This document shows positions 37,887-46,102 of a stretch of 64,000 bases of DNA, one piece after another; the stretch's first letter is position 1; each line of letters opens with the position of its first letter. Origin of the DNA: JAEZAA01 sp964514485 (GTDB lineage Bacteria; Pseudomonadota; Gammaproteobacteria; Pseudomonadales; Oleiphilaceae); the NCBI GenBank assembly GCA_964514485.1, contig CAZEWG010000013.1:10861-74860 (forward strand), read 5' to 3'. The notes below the pieces were generated by a model, which made no database searches, was not told the origin of the DNA, and worked only from the letters and a program-made list of their open reading frames with translations. Position numbers and translations under genes: made by a program.

Positions 37887-38303
37887 TTATTGGGGTTGTT
37901 GCATGGCCTTGAAGATGGCGGCTTGTAGTTCAGACTGGATCGCCGGGTTGATATCGGCCATGTAGCTGCCGAACTTTGCCATGGCCGAGCGTCCCACCGG
38001 CGAGGCATAGAATTCAGTCAGGGCATTGATTTCTTCCAGGGTGAAATGACGGGCCATGGCGTTGAGCATGATGTTTTCCAGGCGGGACAGGTCGATTTGT
38101 CCCATCACCGAGGAAAACATTTGCTGTTGGCTGGCAGGCAGCGTGGCCATCATCTTTTCGGTGATATCCGCCCACAGGGTGGTGACCGGCATGACCTCCA
38201 GATAGCGCTTGGAAGCTTCGAGCTTTTTCTCCAGGCTGGTATCGGCCGCCAGGCTCACATTGGCAAACAGGGCAAAACCAATCGCAAGAATTGCTTTATA
38301 CAT
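37887..38303 (-). CDS. DUF2059 secreted protein
   Basis: A 138-residue protein. ATG 38303 gives a signal peptide (AIGFALFANVSLA, cleavage near residue 18) followed by the helical DUF2059 domain (~25-138) with HFTLEEINALTEFYASPVG in part. Function unknown in the family. The open frame continues upstream to 38558, but that part is not coding-like and crosses a palindrome at 38357-38374. Upstream distance to the next gene is 310 bases. Confidence 0.82.
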   Translation of the reverse strand: MYKAILAIGFALFANVSLAADTSLEKKLEASKRYLEVMPVTTLWADITEKMMATLPASQQQMFSSVMGQIDLSRLENIMLNAMARHFTLEEINALTEFYASPVGRSAMAKFGSYMADINPAIQSELQAAIFKAMQQPQ

Positions 38304-38613
38304 AAGTGGACTCTGTCTAGGGCGTTGGGTTGTCGGAGCCTGAACAGGGTGTTCAGACAGGTTTGTAAACCTGTGTAAGTGAAGCATGAAAAACCGGATA
38401 ATTCCATGGGTTTCAGCTGAGCTGCTGGCTGGCGGGCGCGGTTTGTGTGGCCCTGACCCAGGGGCAGGGGGACGAGAGCGGTAGGGGCTTGAGGCCAAGA
38501 ATGATACCCGGACTCGATGAGTTCTCATTATAATGGCGCGCTTGGGCAGGCGGTCCATGCTACCGGCCAGGCCTCCTGCCGCCTTTGAATGAATAGATGC
38601 CCGGGGTTTTTTT
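38304..38613. other. Intergenic region between divergent DUF2059 and antiporter genes
   Basis: A 310-base region with two inverted repeats near the DUF2059 start: TGAAC-AGGGT-GTTCA (38341-38355) and the perfect 18-bp palindrome below. Nothing coding is seen. A GC-rich stretch at 38420-38500 is followed by an AT-rich region before the antiporter ATG at 38614. Confidence 0.55.
38357..38374. promoter_or_regulatory. Perfect palindromic candidate operator upstream of the DUF2059 gene
   Basis: ACAGGTTT-GT-AAACCTGT has two perfect 8-base arms and a 2-base centre. It lies 54 bases before the DUF2059 start and is preceded by a second inverted repeat (TGAAC/GTTCA). Such symmetry is typical of a TetR- or GntR-type repressor site. 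The regulator is unknown. Confidence 0.5.
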
Positions 38614-39702
38614 ATGACTGTAATGACGTTTGTTTACCTGATTGCCGGTCTGGTGCTCTTGGTGGTTGGGGCGGAGCTTCTGGTGCGAGGCGCAGCCAGG
38701 TTGGCGGCAGCCTTCGGCATCTCGCCCTTGGTGATCGGCTTGACGGTGGTGGCCTTCGGCACCAGTGCCCCGGAACTGGCCGTTAGTGTGCAGTCTGCCT
38801 GGTCAGGGGCTGGCGACATCGCGATTGGCAACGTCATCGGCAGTAATATCTTCAACGTACTCTTCATCCTGGGCTTGTCCGCGCTGATCGTACCCCTGAT
38901 TGTGTCGCGGCAGCTGATCCGGCTCGACGTGCCGGTGATGATCGGCGCCAGCCTGTTAGTGTATGCACTGGCCTATGATGGCGAGCTGAGCCGCCTCGAT
39001 GGAGCGTTGTTGTTTGCCGGTATTCTGATCTATACCGCGTTTTTGATCATCAAGAGCCGCCGTGAGCAAAAGGCCGATGCCGGTGACGAATTCGCCGAGG
39101 AGTATGGTTTAGATACGCAGCCTAAACCCTATGCGTGGCTGGTCAATCTCGGTCTGCTCGTTGGTGGGCTGGTGCTTTTGGTGGTGGGCTCGAATCTGCT
39201 GGTGGAGGGGGCGGTTGCCCTGGCCCGCGCCCTGGGGCTGTCGGAGTTGGTGATTGGTCTGACGGTCATTGCAGTCGGCACCTCCCTGCCGGAAGTGGCC
39301 ACTTCCATTATTGCCGCCATTAAGGGCGAGCGCGATATTGCCGTGGGTAACGTGGTCGGCAGCAATATTTTTAATCTGCTCTCGGTGTTGGGCTTGGCGG
39401 CTCTGGTGTCCCCCACGGCCTTGGCGGTTTCCGCTAACGCGATCAATTTTGATTTCCCGGTCATGATTGCCGTGGCAGTGGCGTGTCTGCCCTTGTTTTT
39501 CTCCGGATATGTCATCAGCCGCTGGAAAGGCGCGCTATTTTTCGCCTATTACGTCATCTACACCCTGCATCTGATCGTGGTGGCGACCCAGACGCCCGGT
39601 TTTGAGACTTTCCAACATGCCATGACCTGGTATGTGCTGCCGCTGACCGCCGTGACGTTGTTGGGGGTTGGTATCCGCGCCTGGCATTTACAGCGAGGCT
39701 GA
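38614..39702 (+). CDS. Calcium/sodium antiporter, CaCA family (YrbG-like)
   Basis: A 362-residue inner-membrane cation/Ca2+ exchanger with about ten helices. The two inverted alpha repeats each carry the signature, GTSAPELAVSV (~50) and GTSLPEVATSI (~225), and the GNVIGSNIFN/GNVVGSNIFN motifs. This matches the YrbG/NCX branch. Ca2+/Na+ or Ca2+/H+ exchange is family inference. A weak hairpin (39753-39776) follows the stop. Confidence 0.92.
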   Translation: MTVMTFVYLIAGLVLLVVGAELLVRGAARLAAAFGISPLVIGLTVVAFGTSAPELAVSVQSAWSGAGDIAIGNVIGSNIFNVLFILGLSALIVPLIVSRQLIRLDVPVMIGASLLVYALAYDGELSRLDGALLFAGILIYTAFLIIKSRREQKADAGDEFAEEYGLDTQPKPYAWLVNLGLLVGGLVLLVVGSNLLVEGAVALARALGLSELVIGLTVIAVGTSLPEVATSIIAAIKGERDIAVGNVVGSNIFNLLSVLGLAALVSPTALAVSANAINFDFPVMIAVAVACLPLFFSGYVISRWKGALFFAYYVIYTLHLIVVATQTPGFETFQHAMTWYVLPLTAVTLLGVGIRAWHLQRG

Positions 39703-39752
39703 TCCCGGTTAACTGATCGACAGCGGGAAAACAATTCTGAGACAACGAAGAT

Positions 39753-39776
39753 TCCCGGCTGTGGACTTGGCCGGGA
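39753..39776 (+). terminator. Weak hairpin after the antiporter gene
   Basis: TCCCGGC (39753-39759) and GCCGGGA (39770-39776) form a 7-bp stem with a 10-base loop. GGCATTGTTTT follows, a broken T-run. A possible terminator for the antiporter transcript. Confidence 0.35.
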
Positions 39777-39914
39777 GGCATTGTTTTGGCTAGATGGCCG
39801 AAAATGACAATTAAAATGGCAGGTTTGAACCTCACGGTCTGGCGTGACCCTCTCTATACTCGGCAGAGTGCATCACACCAGAAGATGCGGCCAGACACCG
39901 CAAGAGAGGAACTC

Positions 39915-40787
39915 ATGAATCAGACTGCATCTTTGCCTGCTTCCTACTCGATTCCCGTGCGTCATATGGATTTCAACTTTGACGACGATATTCCGGAAAA
40001 CTGGTTCGGCAATGACCCCTTTCGCACCTTGCTGCTGAGCGCCTTGTCGGGTACGTTCCCGGAGGGTGAGCGGTTTTTTGTGGATTCCGTGCGCCTCTTC
40101 CAGGATCAGATTACCGACCCGGAGCTCCGTAAGGCCGTGCGTGGCTTTATCGGTCAGGAGGCCCATCATGCCAAGGAGCATGGCGTGCTCAATACCTGGC
40201 TCAAGCGTCGCGGGCTGCCGATTCATAAGATCGAGGCCATGGTGGGGGAAGGGCTGGGGTTTATGCGCCAGAAGCTGAGCCCCCAACGCCAACTGGCCAT
40301 GACCTGTGCTTTGGAGCACTTCACGGCGATTATGGCCGAGTTGCTGTTAAAGAATCCGGAGCTTTTGGAGCAAATGGACCCGCGCATGCGCGCGCTGTGG
40401 ATTTGGCATGCCATTGAGGAGTCCGAACACAAGGCGGTGGCCTTTGATGTCTACCAGGCGACGGTGAAGAACTACTGGGTGCGGGTCTCACAAATGGCGT
40501 TTAACACCCTGGAGTTCCATTTCTTCATCAGTCTGCATTTCCTGCGCCTGTTAAACCACACCGGGCATTTGTTTAACTTGCCGCTGATGGCGCGGGGGCT
40601 TTATGAGCTGTATGTGTCACCGGGCTGGTTTCGCAAGCTGGTCCCGGCCTATCTGGCTTATTACCACCCGAACTTCCATCCCTGGCAGCGGAATAACGAG
40701 GCCGAACTGAACCATTGGCGTCAGGAGCTGGATCGGTTGCTGCTGGCCAATGGGCAGAAACCCGTTAAAGCTCAAGGCTCTATCTAA
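39915..40787 (+). CDS. PF10118-type predicted metal-dependent hydrolase
   Basis: A 290-residue helical protein of the Metal_hydrol (PF10118) family, related to the ferritin-like/diiron fold. Conserved acidic-histidine motifs are present: GQEAHHAKEH (~88-97), LEHFTA (~135) and EESEHKAVAFD (~170-180). These look like metal ligands in a four-helix bundle. The family is widespread in marine and Pseudomonas genomes and has no settled reaction. GAGGA lies five bases before ATG 39915. The frame extends upstream to 39786, but only 39915 has the ribosome site. Confidence 0.85.
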   Translation: MNQTASLPASYSIPVRHMDFNFDDDIPENWFGNDPFRTLLLSALSGTFPEGERFFVDSVRLFQDQITDPELRKAVRGFIGQEAHHAKEHGVLNTWLKRRGLPIHKIEAMVGEGLGFMRQKLSPQRQLAMTCALEHFTAIMAELLLKNPELLEQMDPRMRALWIWHAIEESEHKAVAFDVYQATVKNYWVRVSQMAFNTLEFHFFISLHFLRLLNHTGHLFNLPLMARGLYELYVSPGWFRKLVPAYLAYYHPNFHPWQRNNEAELNHWRQELDRLLLANGQKPVKAQGSI

Positions 40788-40835
40788 CCTCCATCAACGC
40801 CGGAAACTCCTGCCGAGACCACCTGTCCCCGACCA

Positions 40836-40860
40836 AGCTCCGGCTTGGCCGGGGGCTTTT
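40836..40860 (+). terminator. Intrinsic terminator after the PF10118 gene
   Basis: AGCTCCGGC and GCCGGGGGCT form a GC-rich imperfect stem (40836-40856) with a TTG loop, followed by TTTT (40857-40860). The position, about 50 bases after the stop, and the T-run suit rho-independent termination. Confidence 0.55.
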
Positions 40861-40955
40861 CATTCTGCTCAGGACTTGATCAGGGCTCCTTGATCTCCCT
40901 CGAAAGCTGGCTAAATTTATAAATATAAAAAGCACAATAAATGAGGGGTTATCCA

Positions 40956-41360
40956 ATGACGTTCTGGCCATGGAGCAGTGAGCTTGAGGTAGGTATTGCC
41001 GAGATCGACGAGCAACACCGTTGGCTGGTTGATTTAACCAATAAGCTTCATGATGCGTTTCAAGCGGGGGCTGATGACGCCGAAATCGGCGACATTCTTG
41101 AGGGGCTGATGGACTATACGATGAATCATTTCATCGTTGAGGAAGAACTGTTCGATCGGTTAGGTTATCCGGAAACCGACGCCCACAAACAATACCATAA
41201 CCGCTTTACGGAACAGGTGATGAGCCTGATCGACCGCCATGAGGCCGGCGAGGTGGTGGGGGCAGAGGCCCTGGAGCTACTCAAGAACTGGCTCACCCAC
41301 CATATTCTGAAAGTGGATAAGGCCTATGTGGAGCATTTCCGGGCCCATGGGGTGGCCTAG
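40956..41360 (+). CDS. Bacteriohemerythrin
   Basis: A 134-residue hemerythrin-domain protein with a non-haem di-iron site that binds O2. The ligand motifs are all visible: DEQHRWLV (first His), MNHFIVEEELF (His and Glu), HKQYHNRF and WLTHHILKVDKAY (Asp). ATG 40956 follows GAGGGG (40943-40948). An in-frame ATG at 40941 is too close to that site. O2 sensing, storage or delivery cannot be told apart. It is a single gene. Confidence 0.92.
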   Translation: MTFWPWSSELEVGIAEIDEQHRWLVDLTNKLHDAFQAGADDAEIGDILEGLMDYTMNHFIVEEELFDRLGYPETDAHKQYHNRFTEQVMSLIDRHEAGEVVGAEALELLKNWLTHHILKVDKAYVEHFRAHGVA

Positions 41361-41506
41361 CCCGCGACCTGTAGAAAACCTGTCTGCCAATCGCCTGCCG
41401 GGCTTCGGACGTGAGCCTCGGGCATGGCTGGGGCTGTTCCTGTCTTTGCCGACTTGCTAGTCTGTGCGCCTTTTGGCCGGGAGCCGGTCGTCTTAGGGGA
41501 GCATCT

Positions 41507-41992
41507 ATGTATCTGGAAATCCTGCAGGCAGATTATTCAAACCCACGTCACTGCCAAGACCTGATTGAGCTGCTGGATGAATATGCCCGCGACCCCATGG
41601 GCGGGGGGCAACCCCTGTCAGCCTTCGCAAAAGCCAATCTGGCCGCCGCGCTTGCTAAGCGCCCCGATGCCCTCAGCCTGCTGGCCTATCTGGATGGCCG
41701 GGCGGTTGGGCTGATCAACAGTTTCGAAGGCTTCTCCACCTTTGCCTGCAAGCCTCTGCTCAATATCCATGATGTAATGGTTCTGAAAGACTACCGGGGC
41801 CAGGGCATCAGCCGCCGGATGCTGGAGCGGCTTGAAGTGATCGCCCGGGCGCGGGGCTGCTGCAAGCTGACGCTTGAAGTGTTGGCCGGTAACCAGGTGG
41901 CGCGCCAGGCTTATGAGCGCTATGGCTTCAAAGGCTATGAACTCGACCCGGCCATGGGGCAGGCGCTGTTTCTGGAAAAGCCACTTCGCTGA
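41507..41992 (+). CDS. GNAT-family N-acetyltransferase
   Basis: A 161-residue GNAT enzyme. The acetyl-CoA site is LKDYRGQGISRRML, and the C-terminal part ends with a family-type NQVARQAYERYGFKGYEL. AGGGGA (41495-41500) stands before ATG 41507; an open frame continues upstream but lacks a ribosome site. Substrate unknown. It shares no close sequence with the acetyltransferases at 35.6 and 54.1 kb. Confidence 0.85.
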   Translation: MYLEILQADYSNPRHCQDLIELLDEYARDPMGGGQPLSAFAKANLAAALAKRPDALSLLAYLDGRAVGLINSFEGFSTFACKPLLNIHDVMVLKDYRGQGISRRMLERLEVIARARGCCKLTLEVLAGNQVARQAYERYGFKGYELDPAMGQALFLEKPLR

Positions 41993-42107
41993 TCCGCTGT
42001 CCCACTGCCCGGTGAGTGATAACAGGCGGGCGTTGGTTCGCTATTTTTTGTTCACTTGCCCTTGGCACTGTAGATTAGGTGATCATCTCTGAAGGATCGG
42101 TCACCGT

Positions 42108-42662
42108 ATGGACTCGAAAGACTCGACTTCAGCCAGCATCGGGCTTCCGCTTTCACGACGGCAGCTGCTAGTCGGTTTGCTAAGTGCTTATACCGCCTCC
42201 CTGATTCCCTGGGCGCTGGCCCAGGAAGTGCCGGAAGAAGGGCAGGCTGCCTTTATGGCGCTCTCTGCCCTGATTGCCGGTCGCCAGACCCTGAATCCGG
42301 AGCTGGCCCGGCGCATCTACCAAGCCCTCGATCGCTCGGAACCTGATTTCGCGGCACGAACCCAGCAACTGCTGGCCTTGATCGAAGAACAGAAAATCGA
42401 CCCCCTGCAGTTACAAGCCGTTCTGGATGAGCAGTACCCCCAGTTGGCGCCCATTCCCCGCAAGCTGGCCACCGCCTGGTTTCTGGGGGTGGTGGAGGTG
42501 GAGGGCCAGGCCCGGGCGATTGCCTATGAGGAAGCCTTGAATGCCGTCTTGGTCGCCGATGTGTTGATGCCCCCCAGTTATTGTTATGGCGCCTATGGGA
42601 GCTGGGCGGAACCCCCCAGCCTGAGATCGACTCGTCAACCTGAGACCCAACCCTCAACCTGA
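42108..42662 (+). CDS. Gluconate/sugar dehydrogenase small subunit (subunit 3-like), Tat-type signal
   Basis: A 184-residue protein of the gluconate 2-dehydrogenase subunit 3 / sorbitol dehydrogenase family. The N-terminus has a twin-arginine-like signal (SRRQLLVGLLSAY), followed by a helical domain (~45-160). Such small subunits escort the FAD subunit through the Tat pathway. It is 11 bases before the GMC subunit. The C-terminal tail is low-complexity (Ser/Thr/Pro). AAGGA is 11 bases from the ATG. Confidence 0.85.
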   Translation: MDSKDSTSASIGLPLSRRQLLVGLLSAYTASLIPWALAQEVPEEGQAAFMALSALIAGRQTLNPELARRIYQALDRSEPDFAARTQQLLALIEEQKIDPLQLQAVLDEQYPQLAPIPRKLATAWFLGVVEVEGQARAIAYEEALNAVLVADVLMPPSYCYGAYGSWAEPPSLRSTRQPETQPST

Positions 42663-42673
42663 GGCTTAGAGCC

Positions 42674-44314
42674 ATGGCCGAAAACCTATCCGCAGATTTC
42701 GTCGTTATCGGCTCCGGGATTTGTGGCGCCCTGGCGGCCTATAAACTGGCCAAGGCGGGGGCCTCGGTGATTATGCTGGAAGCCGGCCCCCGGGTAACCC
42801 GGGCTCAGCTATTGGCTAATTTTCGCAACTCTCCGCGGCGCAGTGACTGGATGTCTCCCTATCCCTTTTCGCCCTGGGCGCCCCATCCGGTGTACAAGCC
42901 CGAGGATAACGGCTATCTGGTCCAGGCCGGTCCTTATCCCTATCCCGCTGAATATATCCGGGCGGTGGGCGGCACCACCTGGCACTGGGCAGCCCATACC
43001 TGGCGTTATCTGCCCAACGATATGCGCATGCAGAGCCTGTATGGGGTCGGGGTGGACTGGCCCTGCACCTATGAAGAGCTGGACCCGTTCTACCAGGATG
43101 CGGAGGAAATCATGGGGGTTGCCGGCTCCGCCGAGGAACACCCGGAGTCCCCCCGCAGCAAGCCGTTCCCCCTGGAGCCCGTGGCCGAACCCTGGGCCAT
43201 GCGCCGCCTGCGCGAGCGCCTGCAGCCGGAGTATCCGGTGGTGGGCAATACGGTGGCGCGCAACAGCCGCAGCTTTGGGGGCCGGCCGGCCTGCTGCGGC
43301 AGCAATAACTGTCAGCCCATTTGCCCGGTGGATGCCCAGTACCATGGGGGGTTGGCCGTGGATGCCGCTGAGGCCGCCGGGGTACGGTTGATTGCCAATG
43401 CGGTGGTGTACCGGCTGGAACACGATGAGCGGGACCGCATTGTCGCGGCCCATTACTTTGACCCTGACAAGCAGTCCTACCGGGTCACCGGCAAGACCTT
43501 TATCGTGGCCGCCAATGGCATCGAGAGCCCGAAGCTCCTACTGCTGTCCACCAGTGAACGGTTCCCCAACGGCATTGCCAACAGCCATGACATGGTGGGC
43601 CGCAACCTGATGGATCATCCCAGTACCTCCCTGACCTTCGATGCCGACGAAGAGGTCTGGCTGGGGCGGGGGCCGCAAAGCCCCAGTTCCATCAATACCC
43701 TGCGGGATGGCCCGTTCCGGGCGGAGTTTTCCGCCTATCGTCTGGACTTCACCAACATCTCCAGGGTGGACAGCACCACCCAGCGGCTGCTGCTGGATGG
43801 GGTTTATGGGCCGGAGTTTGAAAAGCGCCTGCGCTACAGTGCGGCCCGGGAAATGAACGTGAAAACCGTGCTGGAGGTGCTGCCCCGCCCGGAAAACCGC
43901 ATCACCCTCAGCGACCGCAAGGATGCCTTGGGCATTCCCCAGCCTCAAGTCCATTATGCGATTGATGAGTACACCCGGGGTGGGGCTCAGGATGCCAAAA
44001 AGCATTTCACCCGGATTGCGGAATTGATGGGCGGGACCAATCTGCGGTTTACGGCAGATGATGCCTTCGCTAATAACCAGCATATCTGCGGCACCCTGAG
44101 TATGGGGAATGACCCGCGGACGTCGGTGTGCGACCGGTACGGTAGAACCCATGATCATGAAAACCTGTTCCTGATCGGCACCGGCGTGCTGCCCACCGCC
44201 GGCACCTGCAACTCGACCCTGGCGGCGGTTGCCGTGGGCTTTTGGACCGTGGCCCACATCCTCGAAGAACAGGCCGGCTCACAGCCTGCCAAGCGCGCCG
44301 CAACGGCTGGCTGA
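42674..44314 (+). CDS. GMC-family FAD dehydrogenase large subunit with [3Fe-4S] motif
   Basis: A 546-residue flavoprotein subunit of a membrane-bound sugar/alcohol dehydrogenase. Features are an N-terminal FAD fold (VIGSGICGALAAYKLAKAG), GGTTWHW, a cysteine motif C207, C208, C213, C217 (CCGSNNCQPIC) that in this subgroup binds a [3Fe-4S] cluster, and the C-terminal HICGT/GTGVLPTAGTCNS with catalytic His. Periplasmic location follows from the Tat partner. Electrons should pass to the triheme cytochrome next door. Substrate unknown; gluconate, sorbitol and 2-keto-gluconate enzymes share this design. Confidence 0.9.
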   Translation: MAENLSADFVVIGSGICGALAAYKLAKAGASVIMLEAGPRVTRAQLLANFRNSPRRSDWMSPYPFSPWAPHPVYKPEDNGYLVQAGPYPYPAEYIRAVGGTTWHWAAHTWRYLPNDMRMQSLYGVGVDWPCTYEELDPFYQDAEEIMGVAGSAEEHPESPRSKPFPLEPVAEPWAMRRLRERLQPEYPVVGNTVARNSRSFGGRPACCGSNNCQPICPVDAQYHGGLAVDAAEAAGVRLIANAVVYRLEHDERDRIVAAHYFDPDKQSYRVTGKTFIVAANGIESPKLLLLSTSERFPNGIANSHDMVGRNLMDHPSTSLTFDADEEVWLGRGPQSPSSINTLRDGPFRAEFSAYRLDFTNISRVDSTTQRLLLDGVYGPEFEKRLRYSAAREMNVKTVLEVLPRPENRITLSDRKDALGIPQPQVHYAIDEYTRGGAQDAKKHFTRIAELMGGTNLRFTADDAFANNQHICGTLSMGNDPRTSVCDRYGRTHDHENLFLIGTGVLPTAGTCNSTLAAVAVGFWTVAHILEEQAGSQPAKRAATAG

Positions 44315-44336
44315 ACCGGCCACCAAGGAGGCTTTC

Positions 44337-45725
44337 ATGGGATGCATACCAGCGGTGAAACGTTTTTTTTGCCGCCTGATGGTCTTGGGGCTGGCCTGGG
44401 TCAGTGCTGTGGTGGCGGCGCCCGCAGACCCGGAGCTGATTCAGCGCGGCGAGTATCTGGCTCGGGCGGGCGATTGCGTGGCCTGTCACACCGCACCGGG
44501 CGGCAAGGTGTTCGCGGGCGGCTTGGAGCTGCCAACCCCGCTGGGCAACATTGTGGCGACCAACATCACTCCTTCGAAGACCGCTGGCATTGGCAATTAC
44601 AGCCTGGAGCAGTTCGATGCCGCCGTGCGGCGTGGCATTCGTGCCGATGGCAAGCCCTTGTATCCGGCCATGCCGTATCCTTCCTATGCCAAGGTCACCG
44701 ATGAAGATATCGAGGCGATGTATGCCTATTTCATGAATGCCGTGGAGCCGGTCGAAAGCCAGCCGCCGCAAACGCAACTGCCGTTTCCATTCAACATCCG
44801 CTACGCCATGAAGTTGTGGAACGCCTTATTCCTAGATGATACGCCTTTTCAACCGGACCCTTCCCAGGGTGAGGAGTGGAATCGGGGGGCTTATCTGGTG
44901 CAAGGGCTCGCCCATTGCAGTACCTGCCACTCGCCCCGCAACTTCCTGATGGCGGAGGATCGCTCCCGGGATCTGGCCGGCGGCGAGGTCGGTCCCTGGT
45001 ACGCCTCCAACATCACCTCCGACCCGGTCAGTGGTGTGGGGGGCTGGAGTCTTGAGGAAATCGTGGTGTACATGAAGCACGGCAGTATTCCAAAAAGCCA
45101 GGCGGCGGGACCCATGGCGGAGGCGATTGACCACAGCTTTCAATACATGACCGAGGCGGATCTGCGGGCCATGGCCGTGTATCTGAAAACCGTGCCGCCG
45201 ATTTCGGAAGAAGGGGTTAGAAAGCCGGTGGACAGCTGGGGGCGGGCCAATGCCGATTTTGCCAGCGTCCGGGGCGTGTCCTGGCCGGACAACCCGGATG
45301 AACTGAATGGCCCGCAACTGTTCGATGCTTACTGTGCGGCGTGCCACCAGGCTTATGGCCAGGGTACGTTCGATCGGAAAATGCCGGCCCTGTACCAGAA
45401 CACGGCGACCGGACGGCTGCAAATCAATAACCTGGTGATGGTGATCCTGGAGGGGATTCATCGGGTGTCGCAGGGATATGAAATCCGGATGCCCGGCTTT
45501 GCCCATGAGCTTTCGGACCAGCAGATCGCCACCCTGAGCAACTACCTGATGCAGGCCTATGGCAACCCGGATGGGCAGACCTCTGCTGCCCAGGTGGAGC
45601 GCTTGCGACAGGGCGGCCCGGCTTCTTCCAGTAACCTGCTCCTGTTGGCCCGTGCCGGCCTGGTGGTCGGTCTGTTGGTGATCCTTGCGCTGCTGGTGTG
45701 GTTGGTCCGACGCCGGCGATCCTAA
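44337..45725 (+). CDS. Triheme cytochrome c subunit of the dehydrogenase
   Basis: A 462-residue membrane-anchored cytochrome with three CXXCH haem sites: CVACH (47-51), CSTCH near residue 195, and CAACH near residue 335. It has an N-terminal signal sequence and a C-terminal helix ending in RRRRS. This is the third subunit of gluconate/alcohol dehydrogenase complexes, passing electrons to the quinone pool or a terminal oxidase. AAGGAGG (44325-44331) precedes ATG 44337; a longer frame from 44229 overlaps the GMC gene and is rejected. Confidence 0.93.
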   Translation: MGCIPAVKRFFCRLMVLGLAWVSAVVAAPADPELIQRGEYLARAGDCVACHTAPGGKVFAGGLELPTPLGNIVATNITPSKTAGIGNYSLEQFDAAVRRGIRADGKPLYPAMPYPSYAKVTDEDIEAMYAYFMNAVEPVESQPPQTQLPFPFNIRYAMKLWNALFLDDTPFQPDPSQGEEWNRGAYLVQGLAHCSTCHSPRNFLMAEDRSRDLAGGEVGPWYASNITSDPVSGVGGWSLEEIVVYMKHGSIPKSQAAGPMAEAIDHSFQYMTEADLRAMAVYLKTVPPISEEGVRKPVDSWGRANADFASVRGVSWPDNPDELNGPQLFDAYCAACHQAYGQGTFDRKMPALYQNTATGRLQINNLVMVILEGIHRVSQGYEIRMPGFAHELSDQQIATLSNYLMQAYGNPDGQTSAAQVERLRQGGPASSSNLLLLARAGLVVGLLVILALLVWLVRRRRS

Positions 45726-45767
45726 GGCGACGGCACGGGAGTGCCCTGTACGATAAAGGAGTCTGGT

Positions 45768-46010
45768 ATGCGTTATGCGGCTTTCGCTCTTCCTGTACTG
45801 ATCCTGGCTCTGGCCGGCTGTAGCCAGAATGAAGCGGATCCGGAGGACATCTCTCCTGGCGGACAGACCAGTGCTCCGGCGGAGACGGTCCCGGATTCTC
45901 AAACTGCTCCACCGGAAGATCGGGGCACGGGGCTGGGCACCGAGTTTGGTGTCGAGGGCGGTGACGTCACCGATCCGTCGACCGGCGAGGGGACAGGCAC
46001 AACCCAGTGA
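45768..46010 (+). CDS. Small lipoprotein of unknown function
   Basis: An 80-residue lipoprotein with a clean signal peptide and lipobox (ILALAGC). The mature part is low-complexity, acidic and rich in Gly, Thr, Pro and Asp, without a recognisable fold. AAAGGAG lies upstream. It sits 42 bases after the cytochrome gene on the same strand and may be the last gene of that operon. Confidence 0.6.
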   Translation: MRYAAFALPVLILALAGCSQNEADPEDISPGGQTSAPAETVPDSQTAPPEDRGTGLGTEFGVEGGDVTDPSTGEGTGTTQ

Positions 46011-46071
46011 AATGAGGTGTCAGGCGCAGGGCCTTCCGCTGCCGTTTCTGAGAGATCTTTTGGTCGTGCAC

Positions 46072-46097
46072 AAAAAAGCGCCGGTGGAAGCCGGCGC
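46072..46097 (-). terminator. Intrinsic terminator after the GGDEF-EAL gene
   Basis: On the minus strand, GCGCCGG and CCGGCGC form a perfect 7-bp stem (46097-46091 and 46084-46078, 6-base loop), followed by TTTTTTG (46077-46071). It lies right after the stop at 46103. A good rho-independent terminator for the peroxidase/GGDEF-EAL operon. Confidence 0.75.
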
Positions 46098-46102
46098 TTG
46101 TC

